Notes under the pieces: model-generated
Seen by the model: only the letters and a program-made list of their open reading frames with translations
What the model was told of the DNA's origin: nothing
Database searches by the model: none
Assembly: GCA_034436555.1 (NCBI GenBank)
Contig: DAOTUU010000030.1
Coordinates: forward strand, 62,001 to 126,000
Direction: 5' to 3'
DNA: 64,000 nt
From: JAFMJV01 sp034436555
GTDB taxonomy: Bacteria; Chloroflexota; Limnocylindria; Limnocylindrales; CSP1-4
Position numbers and translations under genes: made by a program
In this document: one piece after another, positions 16,601 to 24,559 of the stretch
How positions within the stretch are numbered: position 1 is the stretch's first letter
How the letters are laid out: the number at the start of each line of letters is the position of its first letter

Positions 16601-17171
16601 TGCGGAACGCGCGGACCTCCCGACCGCTGCCGCCGAGCGCGACATGGACCAGGTCCGGCGGGGCGCCCTGGATCGGCTCCAGCTGGTCGACGTAGGAGCA
16701 GATCTGGAGCAGCGCGGACGCCTTCGCGGTGCGCGCCAGCTTCGTGTCCACGACCTCGTAGCGCCAGGCGAGCGTGGGCGTCGGCTGCTCCACACGCAGC
16801 AGGAAGTCCGCGTAGCCGAGCCAGGTGCCGTCGAAGAAGCATGCCTGGTAGATGACGTCATCACCGCGCACGATCGCGTCACGGGTGGCGGCCGCGGCCT
16901 CCCGGATGGCATCTCCCCGGTCCTGTCGCCATGCGTCCTCCGGGATCCTGAGGGTGGTGACGGCCCTGCCGGCGCGCCGAAGCTCCTCCAGGTAGCGCCG
17001 CTCGTGCTCATCGCCCCGCTCCCTGATCCGGTCCAGGGCGGGATCGACGCGCACCGGCCGTGCCACCATCCCAGCGAGCGCCGCCCGCTCGAGGGACGCG
17101 AGGTGAGCGCACGCCAGGAACCCGACGAGGTCCGTCGCGGAATAGACGGGCCGCCCGTCGATCAGCTGCAC
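13611..17171 (-). CDS. TM0106-type RecB-like nuclease fused to RNase H-like domain and SF1 helicase
   Basis: This 1186-residue multidomain protein has three parts. The N-terminal part (about 1-240) is a RecB/Cas4-like nuclease; a Cys near residue 19 and CEVCRWSDEC near 225 are placed to hold an Fe-S cluster. The middle (about 340-560) is a DnaQ/YprB RNase H-like exonuclease with DLEGD, YHYASYERTAL and YNEDDVRST acidic motifs. The C-terminus (about 700-1186) is a Dna2/Upf1-like superfamily 1 helicase with Walker A GPPGSGKT (about 790), Walker B IDEAGQF (about 900), GDPQQL and a TVDKFQGQE motif VI region. It starts with GTG. It probably acts in DNA repair or end processing; the exact role is unknown. 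Confidence 0.9.
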   Translation of the reverse strand: MQLIDGRPVYSATDLVGFLACAHLASLERAALAGMVARPVRVDPALDRIRERGDEHERRYLEELRRAGRAVTTLRIPEDAWRQDRGDAIREAAAATRDAIVRGDDVIYQACFFDGTWLGYADFLLRVEQPTPTLAWRYEVVDTKLARTAKASALLQICSYVDQLEPIQGAPPDLVHVALGGSGREVRAFRTDDLMAYYRRARRDFLAHAGQPATHPPVGTYPDPVSHCEVCRWSDECRARRRADDDLSLVAGIARRTRSELREDRGIATRRGLAGTRLPLSPELRRTGADALVRVRDQAAIQVEGEDARAPRSRLLLPPAVTEDGVTLDRTKGLPSLPEPRPGDLFLDLEGDPFAFEDGIDYLFGILELVPDGEPVFHAIWSRDDHGAVTLAAEKAAFERTVDLIMDRLRQDPSIHVYHYASYERTALGRLVGRHATRETDVDHLFRAHVLVDLYRVVRQGLIASVESYSIKKLEPHYGYVRKHDLRDANSAIVAFEAWLEDGGEGGGDETSLHGIEAYNEDDVRSTWWLRDWLEGRREELARSVGHLIPRPVPDEDPGGPTPLMTEQEQLAAELVAGLPEDESDRTDDERARWLLAQLLGWHRRENKAGWWRWFALRDQFTDEQRVAEKEPLGDLTLVGPVAGTDRTYRYSFPPQEHGLRVGRTALDPDPTVRAGLTVQAIDEDALTVDLHHPRRRNGDHAIHHPRSLIPDLVVKTPAQERALLEIGREVAASVGQAEPSRFRVAWDLLRHLPPRTGRMPGAPLVAPGESTERAARRLALELDHSHLPIQGPPGSGKTYTGARMILDLVAAGRRVGVVANSHKVIGKLLDSIAEAAREEGRTVRIGQHPGSDGEDPASRHAVSLKDNGRMERALRDRTVDVAGATAWAWAALRDAVDVLVIDEAGQFSLANALAVSPATRSLVLLGDPQQLDQVVQGTHPAGAERSALAHLLQDAKVMPPEIGLFLEHTWRLHPSISAFTSVSFYERRLEPEPGNEHQDLRGAGALDGTGLRWVPVPHTGNETSSVEEAAVVAGLVAELLEPGARATWSDRDAIRHPIGPSDILVVTPYNTHRLAVERAIVDRLGPVGARVAVGTVDKFQGQEAPISIYAMGTSSGAEAPRGMEFLYSLNRLNVATSRARCLSVVVGSPDLIRVECATPEQIRLANALCRFVEVADEVSVAHSSP

Positions 17172-17183
17172 GCGATGGGGGGG

Positions 17184-17636
17184 TCAGTCGGCCTGGTCGA
17201 GGTAGACCGTGACGGCAGCCACGCGACCGTCCTCGATGCGATAGACCGCGACGCGTGCCACGCGGTCTGTCTCGATCCCCAGCTCCGCAGGCTCGAACAG
17301 GATGGCGCCATGCTGGGCGCCTCCCATTGTGTCCACCATGGTGTACCGCACCGCGCGCCCGAACCGCTCCTCGAACTCCCGGCCGGTGACCAGGACCTCG
17401 TCGAGGCCCCTGGCCGTGACCGGCCCCCCATCGAACCCCGTCCAGCTGATCGCGATGTCCGGCGTGCTCAGCCCCCGGAGACGCTCGCGGTCGTCCTCGA
17501 TCCATGCCCTGATGAACGCCTGGATCGTGACGCGGATGCGCGATGCGGCGCCGGAACCTGCCGGACCGCCGGCCTGCGGGCCACCTGGATCGCCGGGCGC
17601 GTCGATCACGGACGAACCCACCCTGCGGAACTGCAT
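17184..17636 (-). CDS. NTF2-like (SnoaL-type) protein
   Basis: This 150-residue protein fits a single NTF2-like cone fold: an N-terminal helix TIQAFIRAWIEDDRERLR, then IAISWTGFDGGPVTARG, and a sheet ending VAVYRIEDGRVAAVTVYLD. Members are small hydrolases, isomerases or ligand-binding proteins. It sits 12 bp upstream of the helicase gene on the same strand. The ATG at 17636 has a strong GGAGGAGGT ribosome site 8 bases ahead, which decides the start over upstream codons. Confidence 0.78.
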   Translation of the reverse strand: MQFRRVGSSVIDAPGDPGGPQAGGPAGSGAASRIRVTIQAFIRAWIEDDRERLRGLSTPDIAISWTGFDGGPVTARGLDEVLVTGREFEERFGRAVRYTMVDTMGGAQHGAILFEPAELGIETDRVARVAVYRIEDGRVAAVTVYLDQAD

Positions 17637-17832
17637 CCGCGCACCTCCTCCACCGCCATGGACCGATCCAGTGGCCGGCCCCTCCCATGGCCCCCAGATG
17701 GTACCTGCCTGCACCGTCCGACCTCTGCCCGACCATCGTCGAGGGTGATCGTGCCAGCTCACATGGCACAGAACCCGAAGTCGCCGTCCGCGCTACCCTG
17801 CCCCTGCCTGCCCAGCATCCGGAGGCTGCCGC

Positions 17833-18702
17833 ATGCCCGTTCGACGCTTCAGCCGCGCCGCCGCGCTGTCCACGCTGCTGCTGGTGCCCATGGGCTGCGT
17901 CACCACGAACCCCGTCCCCACGCCCGCCCCCACGCCGCGCCCTGCGGATACCGCCGAGCCGCGTCCCACCGCCCACCCCTACACCGTGCGCCAGGGCGAC
18001 ACGCTCAACCGCATCGCGCGCCGATTCGGGCTGACCGTGGGGCAGCTGCTCACCGCGAACCCCCAGATCACCGACCCGGACCTGCTCGGGGTGGGCCAGA
18101 CGATCACCATCCCGCCCCCGGGCGCCCCTGACACCAGCCCTGCCTCCGGCGGCATCTCGGACGCCCGCGACGACTTCACCGACCCGAACGAGGAGCCGGT
18201 CTTCGGCGAGGGGTACGCGGACATCGATGGGGTGGGGGTCCAGACCGAGCGGGGGGATCTGGTCATCGAGGTGGGCCTCACCAGTCGACCGCCCGCGCGC
18301 ATCGACCCCGAGTACGAGAGCCTCATGTTCAGCGTGGTCATCGACGTGGATGACGACGACCACCCCGACTATCGCGTGACGTACGGCAACGACGGCGAGG
18401 AGACCGGCGCCCTCGTTGCTGCCTTGGAGGATCGCGCCACCGGTGTCATCCAGGCGGGGGACGCCTTCCCGGGGGATCTGGATGTCCGTGGCTCCACGCT
18501 GGTCTGGACCATCCCCACCGATGCGCTCGGCGGCGGTGCCCGCTGGCGGCTGGCGGCGAAGGCGGAGCGGAGCTTCTTTCCCGGCGGGCGCGCCGACCCG
18601 GAGGTGGAGTCGACGCTCGACTTCGCGCCCAACCAGCAGTGGCCCAGGCCGAATCCGCGCTGGGTGGAGCTGGGCGCGCCGATCGGGTCGCCCGCTCCGT
18701 AG
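17833..18702 (+). CDS. LysM-domain lipoprotein
   Basis: This 289-residue secreted lipoprotein has an N-terminal signal ending in a lipobox (LVPMGC, Cys22). A Pro/Thr-rich spacer follows, then one LysM domain at about residues 49-95 (YTVRQGDTLNRIARRFGL ... VGQTITIPPP), which binds peptidoglycan. The C-terminal 180 residues are acidic with a beta pattern (FSVVIDVDDDDHPDYRVTYGND), resembling a calcium-binding or sugar-binding sandwich, but no family was identified. It is divergent from the NTF2-like gene and convergent with the dehydratase. Confidence 0.85.
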   Translation: MPVRRFSRAAALSTLLLVPMGCVTTNPVPTPAPTPRPADTAEPRPTAHPYTVRQGDTLNRIARRFGLTVGQLLTANPQITDPDLLGVGQTITIPPPGAPDTSPASGGISDARDDFTDPNEEPVFGEGYADIDGVGVQTERGDLVIEVGLTSRPPARIDPEYESLMFSVVIDVDDDDHPDYRVTYGNDGEETGALVAALEDRATGVIQAGDAFPGDLDVRGSTLVWTIPTDALGGGARWRLAAKAERSFFPGGRADPEVESTLDFAPNQQWPRPNPRWVELGAPIGSPAP

Positions 18703-18708
18703 GTCGAG

Positions 18709-20247
18709 CTACATCACGGCGCCCATGGGCCAGGGTGCGAACTCGTCCTGGCCGATGCCCATCTCCTCGCTGAGCGGCTTCCGCCCGGACGCGACCTCCA
18801 GGATCAGCTCGAACAGCTCGTCGCCCACCTGGTCCACGGTCGCCGTGCCGTCCACCACCCGGCCTGCGTTGACATCCATGTCGTCCCGCATGCGCTCGAA
18901 CATCGGGGAGTTGCTGGCGACCTTGATGCTGGGCACCGGCTTGCACCCGAACACCGAGCCGCGCCCGGTCGTGAAGCACACGACCTGCGCGCCGCCCGCG
19001 ACCATGCCCGTCACCGACACCGGGTCGTAGCCCGGCGTGTCCATGAACACCAGGCCCGGCCCATGCATCGGCTCGGCGTACTCGACCACCTCCACCAGGT
19101 CGGTCGTGCCGCCCTTGGCGATGGCGCCCAGGCTCTTCTCCAGGATCGTGGTGATGCCCCCCGCCTTGTTGCCGGGCGCCGGGTTGGAGTCCATGGACCC
19201 CGCGTTGACGACCGAGTAGCGCTCCCACCAGCGGATCCGCTGATACAGCCTCCGGGCCACCTCGGGGTCCCGCGCCCGGGCGGCCAGGAGATGCTCCGCG
19301 CCGTAGATCTCGGGCGTCTCGGAGAACGCGGCCGTGCCACCCTCCCAGACCACGCGGTCTGACGCCCGCCCCACGACGGGGTTCGCCGCGATCCCGGAGT
19401 ACGCGTCGGATCCGCCACACTCCATGGCCACGATGAGCTCGCTCGCGGGGATGGCCTCCCGGCGCACGTCCGCGATCGCGGGCAGCAGCTCCACGATCGC
19501 TTCGATGCCTCGCTGGACCGTCTCGCGGGTGCCACCGGACTCCTGGATGACGAGCGCGCGATGAGGCACCGGGACATCGAAGCGCGGGTCCTCCATGAGG
19601 CCCTGGAGCTCGTTCGTCTCACAGCCCAGGCTGAGCAGCAGCAGCCCGCCGAAGTTCGGATGGCCGGCATAGCCCAGGAGCGTCCGGCGCAGGATCGCGA
19701 ACCCCTCGCCGGCGGTGGGCATCGCGCAGCCCGAGGTGTGGGTCAGCGCCACGATGCCGTCGATGGTGGGGTGGTCGCGCAGGATGCCGCGCCGCTCGAT
19801 CTCCGCGACGATGAATCGAGACACGCTCGCGGAGCAGTTGACCGTCGTCAGCAGCCCGATGGTGTTGCGGGTGCCGACCTTCCCGTTGGCCCGCCGATAG
19901 CCCTGGAAGGTGCGGCTGGACCGGGGTCGATCGGGGGCCGGGCGCGCGTTCGGGACCTCGTCCGTGCGGGCGACCGGGCGGTATTCCAGATTGTGCTCGT
20001 GGACGTGATCGCCCGGCACGATGGGCGCGCGCGCGTACCCGATGATCTCCCCGTACTTGCGCACCGGCGCATCCGTGGCGATGGGACGCAGCGCGACCTT
20101 GTGGCCGCTCGGGATGGCCGAGGCGGTGGTGACCGCGTGGCCTGCGACGGACAGGGGTGTCCCGCCGGGCGTGTCGACGCCCAGCACGGCGACGTCATCG
20201 GACGGGTGGAGCAGGATGGGGGCGACCGGCACGGGAGCGACACGCAT
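18709..20247 (-). CDS. UxaA-family altronate/galactarate dehydratase
   Basis: This 512-residue enzyme is full length and single chain. The N-terminal SAF-like domain (about 1-90) contains DVAVLGVDTPGG. The catalytic region contains YRRANGKVGTRNTIGLL, then THTSGCAM and LGCETNE, and later ECGGSDAYSG, PGNKAGGITTILEKSLG and the Cys-containing CFTTGRGSVFGCKPVPSIKVASN. These are standard for altronate or galactarate dehydratase, which dehydrate sugar acids in hexuronate breakdown. No other hexuronate gene is nearby. An ATG at 20265 is an alternative start; neither has a clear ribosome site. Confidence 0.88.
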   Translation of the reverse strand: MRVAPVPVAPILLHPSDDVAVLGVDTPGGTPLSVAGHAVTTASAIPSGHKVALRPIATDAPVRKYGEIIGYARAPIVPGDHVHEHNLEYRPVARTDEVPNARPAPDRPRSSRTFQGYRRANGKVGTRNTIGLLTTVNCSASVSRFIVAEIERRGILRDHPTIDGIVALTHTSGCAMPTAGEGFAILRRTLLGYAGHPNFGGLLLLSLGCETNELQGLMEDPRFDVPVPHRALVIQESGGTRETVQRGIEAIVELLPAIADVRREAIPASELIVAMECGGSDAYSGIAANPVVGRASDRVVWEGGTAAFSETPEIYGAEHLLAARARDPEVARRLYQRIRWWERYSVVNAGSMDSNPAPGNKAGGITTILEKSLGAIAKGGTTDLVEVVEYAEPMHGPGLVFMDTPGYDPVSVTGMVAGGAQVVCFTTGRGSVFGCKPVPSIKVASNSPMFERMRDDMDVNAGRVVDGTATVDQVGDELFELILEVASGRKPLSEEMGIGQDEFAPWPMGAVM

Positions 20248-20540
20248 GGCCTGACGATCCCGCATCCGCGGTGACGTGTCAAGGGGGATCGGGTCGGCGA
20301 AGCGGCTGGTCGATCTCGGGCGAGCGGGGACGGCCGTGGGACCGGTCGGGTCGGCCGTGTGCGGACGGGGCGGGTCGGCCGTGAGCGGATCGGTCGCTTC
20401 GGCCGTGAGCGGACGGGACCCGCCCGACGGACCTCCCGCATTCGGTCGTCGGACGGGCCTCCGTCCTCCGTCCCGCGGACCCGCGGGACGCCTCCCCCAG
20501 CGCGCCGGTCAGCGCGGGCGAGTCGCGATCGTCGCCCGGT
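20248..20540. other. Intergenic stretch with degenerate GGTCGGCCGTGAGCGGA repeats
   Basis: The 290 bp between the dehydratase start and the HypC-like stop contain no credible gene. Imperfect copies of a short 'gggtcggccgtgwgcgga' unit occur at about 20345-20415. No promoter or terminator stands out. Confidence 0.4.
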
Positions 20541-20852
20541 TCACCGGCCGACAGAGCGACCGGGCGTCACCCGGCCACGTGATGGCGCCCTCCGATCGGG
20601 ATCCTCGGTCGGATAGTGGTGTCGCTCGTCCTCCAGGTCCGCGTCGATGGGATGGTCGAGCGCCGCCTCCGGCGGGGCCGCGCGCCGAGCCGCGGTGCCG
20701 CCGCGCAGCAGCACCCAGTCGCCCGGGTGAGGCTCGCCCCCGAGCAGCGAGGGTACGCAGCAGCGTCGACCGGCCGCGTCCACGACCAGGAAGTCCGGTT
20801 CGACCGCGAGCACGCGCGCCCGACCCGAGGTCGTCAAGGCGCCGCCGGTCAC
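20541..20852 (-). CDS. HypC/HupF-like hydrogenase maturation chaperone
   Basis: This 103-residue protein has a HypC-like beta-barrel core: RARVLAVEPDFLVVDAAGRRCCVPSLLGGEPHPGDWVLLRGGTAARRAAPPEA. This order (VV.VD..G, PGDWVLLRGG.A) is typical of HypC. The classical N-terminal Met-Cys, which binds the iron centre during NiFe hydrogenase assembly, is missing; the protein begins with GTG and 'MTGGALTTSG'. The last 35 residues are a charged tail. It overlaps the HypA-like gene in a GTGA junction. The missing Cys may mean a different function, such as nickel or cofactor handling without a hydrogenase. Confidence 0.6.
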   Translation of the reverse strand: MTGGALTTSGRARVLAVEPDFLVVDAAGRRCCVPSLLGGEPHPGDWVLLRGGTAARRAAPPEAALDHPIDADLEDERHHYPTEDPDRRAPSRGRVTPGRSVGR

Positions 20853-21310
20853 CGGGGCACCACCGGCGTCGCGCGCCGGCGATGGCGCCGGTCGGCCAGG
20901 CCGCTCCCGACCTCCTGCGCCGCCAGGTCATCCTCCACGACGGAGATGGGTCGAGTCCAGCGAGCCGCGATGGCTGGTCCCTCTGTGCGCGGGACCGGGG
21001 CCCCGCAGGCGGCACAGACCGGGTCGCCGGGCTCCGCGTGGGTCATCCGATCGCACATCGCACAGCGCGCGGCACGGACGAAGACGTCGAAGCTGACGCG
21101 GCCCAGGCCCAGCTCCTCGATGATCTGGGAAGCGAAGACCTGGACGGCGGCAGGCGTGGCGCGGGTGGGGTCCAGGATGTCCAGCTCGAGGTGACGGTAG
21201 GCGCCCGACGCGGTGGCCTGGGTGATGCTCCTGCCCTGCGCCGCGAGTTCCGCGTCCCGCTGGGACACGGCACCGCGGATGGCTGCCCGGATCGCGTTCA
21301 GCTCGTGCAT
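20849..21310 (-). CDS. hypA: HypA-like nickel-insertion protein
   Basis: This 153-residue protein starts with MHELNAIRAAI, and the Met1-His2 pair is the nickel-binding end of HypA. It continues with the helix/strand core (QVFASQIIEELGLGRVSFDVF) and a zinc ribbon CAMC...CAAC at Cys83, 86, 99 and 102. A 45-residue tail beyond the usual end is unique. I chose the ATG at 21310, not the one at 21319, because His2 must follow the initiator Met. HypA delivers nickel to NiFe hydrogenase or urease, but neither enzyme is encoded in this window. Confidence 0.8.
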   Translation of the reverse strand: MHELNAIRAAIRGAVSQRDAELAAQGRSITQATASGAYRHLELDILDPTRATPAAVQVFASQIIEELGLGRVSFDVFVRAARCAMCDRMTHAEPGDPVCAACGAPVPRTEGPAIAARWTRPISVVEDDLAAQEVGSGLADRRHRRRATPVVPR

Positions 21311-21850
21311 CTGGTCCATCCGTTTCTGGTGGTCCGGAGACAGTTCCGGAGGGTGGCCCCGGAACGTCTCCCGGGCCGCGCCTCGGCGACGGATTCGCCG
21401 GCGGCAACGACAGGGTGCGCGTCGGGAGGCGGCCGATGCCACGGCCCAACGGACCATCCGATGCGGGCCGGGCGGCCCTTGGGTCACCCCCGACCCCGGA
21501 GGAGACTGATGCCTGAGACGTGGCCGCGCGCCTGGTCGCGAGGCCCCGGTCGCGTGGGGCGTGGTCGTGCGCCGTCTGGTGGCACGACACCCGGACCGCC
21601 CGGGAGTCCCGATGCGGCCATGCGGCCGTCGGCTCGATGCCGCCACCCTGCCGGCCGGCACGGTCGACGGCCGGCGTCTCGCCGGGGCTGGCGGGCCATG
21701 CCGGGGGCTGGCGTCTCGCTTGGGGCTGGAGTCTCGATTGGGCTGGGGAGCCACGCCGGGGGCTGGCGTCTCGATTGGGCTGGGGAGCCACGCCCGCAGC
21801 CCGCGGTGCGGCCCGCGCCATTCCCCCGCCCGGCGACGCGACTCCCGCAT
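21311..21850. other. Intergenic region upstream of the hyp genes with tandem repeats
   Basis: About 540 bp without a recognisable gene separates the hyp genes from the response regulator on the same strand. The stretch nearest the regulator holds a 37-bp direct repeat (see the repeat entry). Open frames here are Arg/Pro-rich GC artefacts. Confidence 0.5.
21706..21796. repeat. 37-bp tandem repeat, two full copies plus a degenerate one
   Basis: Two nearly identical 37-bp units start at 21724 and 21761 (ggctggMgtctcgattgg...agccacgcc), preceded by a degenerate partial copy from 21706. The period is not a multiple of three, which argues against coding. Confidence 0.7.
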
Positions 21851-22534
21851 CTACCCGGATTCGCGGTACCGCTGCGCCGCTTCCGCCCGATTGCGCACGT
21901 TCAGCTTGTGGAGCACGTTGGACACGTGCGTCTCCACCGTCCGCGGCGAGATCACCAGCGCCGCCGCGATCTCCTTGTCGGTGAGTCCCTCGGCGAGCAT
22001 CCGGAGCACGTCGTTCTCGCGTGGCGACAGCCCCTCGATGGCACCGCCGCCGACCAGTGCGCGGCCCCGCCGGGCGGCGGCGACGAAGTGGCGCACCGCG
22101 CGCGCCGCGAATCGGCGCGACATGGCGAGCTCGCCGCGCTGGGTGCCTCGAAGCGCGCGCAGCAGCGCCTCGGGCGTGAGATCCTTGGTGAGGTATCCGG
22201 CCGCGCCGCGCGCGATGGCCTCCAGCATGTCGCGCTCGGAGTCGGACACCGTGAGCATCACCACCCGCGTCTCCGGCAACCGCGGCGCCAGCTCCTCGAG
22301 CATCTGGAGCCCGCTCATGCCCGGCAGGTCGATGTCCAGGAGCAGCACGTCGGGGCGCATGGACAGCGCCAGCGCGAACGCGTCCTCCGCCGTCGCCGCC
22401 TCCGCAACCAGCTGCACGTCCGGAGCGTCGATCGCCTGCCGCACGGCCGATCGCACCAGGGCGTGGTCATCCACCAGCATCACCCGCAGCGGATTCCCGG
22501 GCGAGGGTCCGCCGATCGGACCGGAAAGGCTCAC
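21851..22534 (-). CDS. NarL/LuxR-family response regulator
   Basis: This 227-residue protein has a receiver domain with acidic residues Asp22/23, phosphoacceptor Asp67 in LLLDIDLPGMSG and the conserved Lys in YLTKDL. A C-terminal LuxR-type helix-turn-helix follows (LSPRENDVLRMLAEGLTDKEIAAALVISPRTVETHVSNVLHKLNV). It is the transcription factor of a two-component pair: its GTG at 22534 overlaps the kinase stop (GTGA). The target genes are unknown; the hyp genes downstream are on the same strand but 540 bp away. Confidence 0.94.
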   Translation of the reverse strand: MSLSGPIGGPSPGNPLRVMLVDDHALVRSAVRQAIDAPDVQLVAEAATAEDAFALALSMRPDVLLLDIDLPGMSGLQMLEELAPRLPETRVVMLTVSDSERDMLEAIARGAAGYLTKDLTPEALLRALRGTQRGELAMSRRFAARAVRHFVAAARRGRALVGGGAIEGLSPRENDVLRMLAEGLTDKEIAAALVISPRTVETHVSNVLHKLNVRNRAEAAQRYRESG

Positions 22535-24249
22535 GGGACCGGCCGGGTGAGGATGGGCCCGGTGTCGCTGGGCACGGGCGACGAGGCCGCCGACGCCGCC
22601 GACGCCGCGGCCGCCGACGTATCGGCCGGCACGGACACGGTATCGGTCACCCGCTCGCCGTCTGCGAGCTCCGCCATCCCCGGCACCCAGCCGCCGACCA
22701 GGATGGGCACGCTCGCCTCCACGGTGGTGCCACCGTGGGGTTCCGACTCCACTCGGAGCGTCCCGCCCATCAGTCGCGCCCGCTCCTCCATGCCCCGCAG
22801 GCCCATGCCGCCCTCCGGCGGCTGGCTGGTGTCGAAGCCGATGCCGTTGTCCGCGACGGTCACCACGAGCTGCTGTCCCACCGCCTCCGCGCGCAGGCGC
22901 ACCATCGTCGCATCGGCATGCTTGGTGACGTTCGTGAGCGCCTCCTGGACCACCCGAAGCAGCTCGATCTGCTGGCGCGCCGGGATCGCGCCGGGCAGGC
23001 CCGGACCGGGCGTGAAGCGCACGGGCAGCCCGGAGCGCTGCTCGAAGTCGTCGATGGCGCGGCCCAGCATGTCCGCCAGCGGCAGGTCGGCCTCCAGGCT
23101 GCTGCGCATCGTGACCATCGCGGAGCGCGCCTCCACGATCGCCGCATCCAGCGACTGGCCGACCTCCGAGGCCAGCGACTTCGCCGATTCGTCCAGTGAC
23201 GACGCCAGGCGCTCGAACTTGAGCTTGGTGAACCACAGCTGCTGCGCGAGTCCGTCATGGATCTCGCGCGCCAGTCGATGCCGCTCCTCGAGCGCGGCGC
23301 GCTCGGCCTCGGTCACCCGCAGCCGGTCCAGCGCCGTGTAGGCGGTGCGCAGATCCCGCAGGTCCTCCCGCTGCTCGGCGACGATGCCCATCACGAGGAT
23401 GCCGTAGGACACGAGGCGCATCGCGTCGGAGGCGGTCACGAGACCCGTGTACACCGATGGGTAGAACGCGTGCTGGAGCTCCGCGAAGGCGGCGATCACG
23501 AGACCCACCGCGAGGTACGCCTCGGACTCCCGGCCGCGTCGCACGTACGAGGTCCGGAACAGGACGGCGGCGCCGATCATCAGCACCACCGCCGTCGCGA
23601 CGCCCGCCAGCTCCAGGGAGGTGATGTCCGGGAGGCGGCTGGTGGTCGACTCCGGACCCTGGGTGATGCCCGTGAGCGCCAGCAGCGCCTCGATCCCGTC
23701 CGGTCCGATGAGGTCGGGCAGCAGTCCCCGCAGGGGAGCCAGCAGGAGCGCCGCAGCGGCGAGCGCGATGGCCGGTGCCATGGCCAACAGCCTCGGTCGC
23801 GGCATGCGCCGGCGGATCTCCCGGACGGCGGCGATGCCCGCCCCGAGGAACAGCACCGACACCACGATCCGATTGGCCGCGGAGATCCACAGCGGCAGCT
23901 GCTCGGGGGCGCCAAGGGCCATCCCCAGGTCATCATCGAGCTTCAGCAGCACGACGACCACGCTGCCGCCGCTGAAGGCTGCGAGCGTCACGAACGCCGT
24001 CGCCTGGAGCAGCAGCGCCAGGCGCAGGCTCTCGCGATAGCGGGGCACCGTGAGGATTGCCAGTCCGACCGCCGCGAGGGCGCTGAACGAGCTCATCGCG
24101 ACGTCCATGGTCCGATCCACGAACACGATGCGCAGCGACGGGTCCACGACGAGCAGGACCGTCGCCACGGTCATGGCGAGAGCCGTCCCGATGAGCACCA
24201 GGTCGAACCGGTGCGGACGCAGGTCGCGCACCGCGATGGCAGAAGCCAT
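22531..24249 (-). CDS. Membrane sensor histidine kinase, HisKA_3 (NarX/DesK type)
   Basis: This 572-residue kinase has seven or eight hydrophobic segments in residues 15-290, forming an integral membrane sensor. A short coiled coil follows, then the HisKA_3 dimerisation helix with the phosphorylated His331 in AREIHDGLAQQLWF. The ATPase has VQEALTNVTKHA (N box), DNGIGFD and GGMGLRGMEERA (G boxes). The last 60 residues are an Ala/Ser/Pro-rich tail. The partner regulator is encoded directly downstream with a GTGA overlap. Confidence 0.94.
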   Translation of the reverse strand: MASAIAVRDLRPHRFDLVLIGTALAMTVATVLLVVDPSLRIVFVDRTMDVAMSSFSALAAVGLAILTVPRYRESLRLALLLQATAFVTLAAFSGGSVVVVLLKLDDDLGMALGAPEQLPLWISAANRIVVSVLFLGAGIAAVREIRRRMPRPRLLAMAPAIALAAAALLLAPLRGLLPDLIGPDGIEALLALTGITQGPESTTSRLPDITSLELAGVATAVVLMIGAAVLFRTSYVRRGRESEAYLAVGLVIAAFAELQHAFYPSVYTGLVTASDAMRLVSYGILVMGIVAEQREDLRDLRTAYTALDRLRVTEAERAALEERHRLAREIHDGLAQQLWFTKLKFERLASSLDESAKSLASEVGQSLDAAIVEARSAMVTMRSSLEADLPLADMLGRAIDDFEQRSGLPVRFTPGPGLPGAIPARQQIELLRVVQEALTNVTKHADATMVRLRAEAVGQQLVVTVADNGIGFDTSQPPEGGMGLRGMEERARLMGGTLRVESEPHGGTTVEASVPILVGGWVPGMAELADGERVTDTVSVPADTSAAAASAASAASSPVPSDTGPILTRPVP

Positions 24250-24523
24250 GCGCTCGATGATAGTCGCGTCCCCCTCGGCGGCCCACGCACAGTCGCGGTG
24301 CCGCGAACGGCGAGAGCCGGACCACGCCCCAGCGGGTCCGGCTCTCTATGCTCATCGCGGACCCAGCCGTGTAGGGTGCGAAGAGTCGGGGTGTTCGGCG
24401 TTGTGGCCAGGCGGCTGCGCCTGACGAGATGAACGATGCCGGAACCGCCCCATCGGCGGCATCCGTGGAGGTACGGAGCGGGATACGGAGCGTCGGGTCG
24501 GTACCCGGGCATCGGTCGGGGTA
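24250..24523. other. Divergent intergenic region between kinase and MerR/vWA operon
   Basis: No gene is visible. It contains a perfect 12-bp hairpin (entered separately) and short 'tacggagcg' repeats near 24470-24490. Promoters for both flanking operons must lie here. Confidence 0.5.
24312..24346. promoter_or_regulatory. Perfect 12-bp inverted repeat upstream of the kinase gene
   Basis: GAGAGCCGGACC (24312-24323) and GGTCCGGCTCTC (24335-24346) pair perfectly around an 11-base loop, 62 bp upstream of the kinase start. It could be an operator for a dimeric regulator, perhaps the partner response regulator, or a leader hairpin in the kinase mRNA. No T-run follows on either strand. Confidence 0.55.
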
Positions 24524-24552
24524 TTGACAGTGGCACGTCGCACTGTCATCAT
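24524..24552 (+). promoter_or_regulatory. Promoter with overlapping MerR-type operator
   Basis: TTGACA at 24524-24529 is a consensus -35. A 17-base spacer leads to CATCAT at 24547-24552 as a 4/6 match to the -10. Inside lies a perfect inverted repeat, TGACAGTG (24525-24532), 8 bases, CACTGTCA (24541-24548), the form bound by MerR-family dimers. The expected transcript start, about 24559, coincides with the GTG of the regulator gene, so the mRNA is probably leaderless. Confidence 0.75.
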
Positions 24553-24559
24553 TCGCGAC

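Noticed and set aside
13623..18131. A 1502-codon open frame on the + strand across the helicase region
   Set aside because: It is antisense to a protein with clear nuclease and helicase motifs and is Arg/His/Gly-rich, a shadow caused by high third-position GC.
20276..23341. A 1021-codon + strand open frame over the hyp and two-component genes
   Set aside because: It is antisense to well-supported domains and reads as low-complexity Arg/Pro/Ser sequence.
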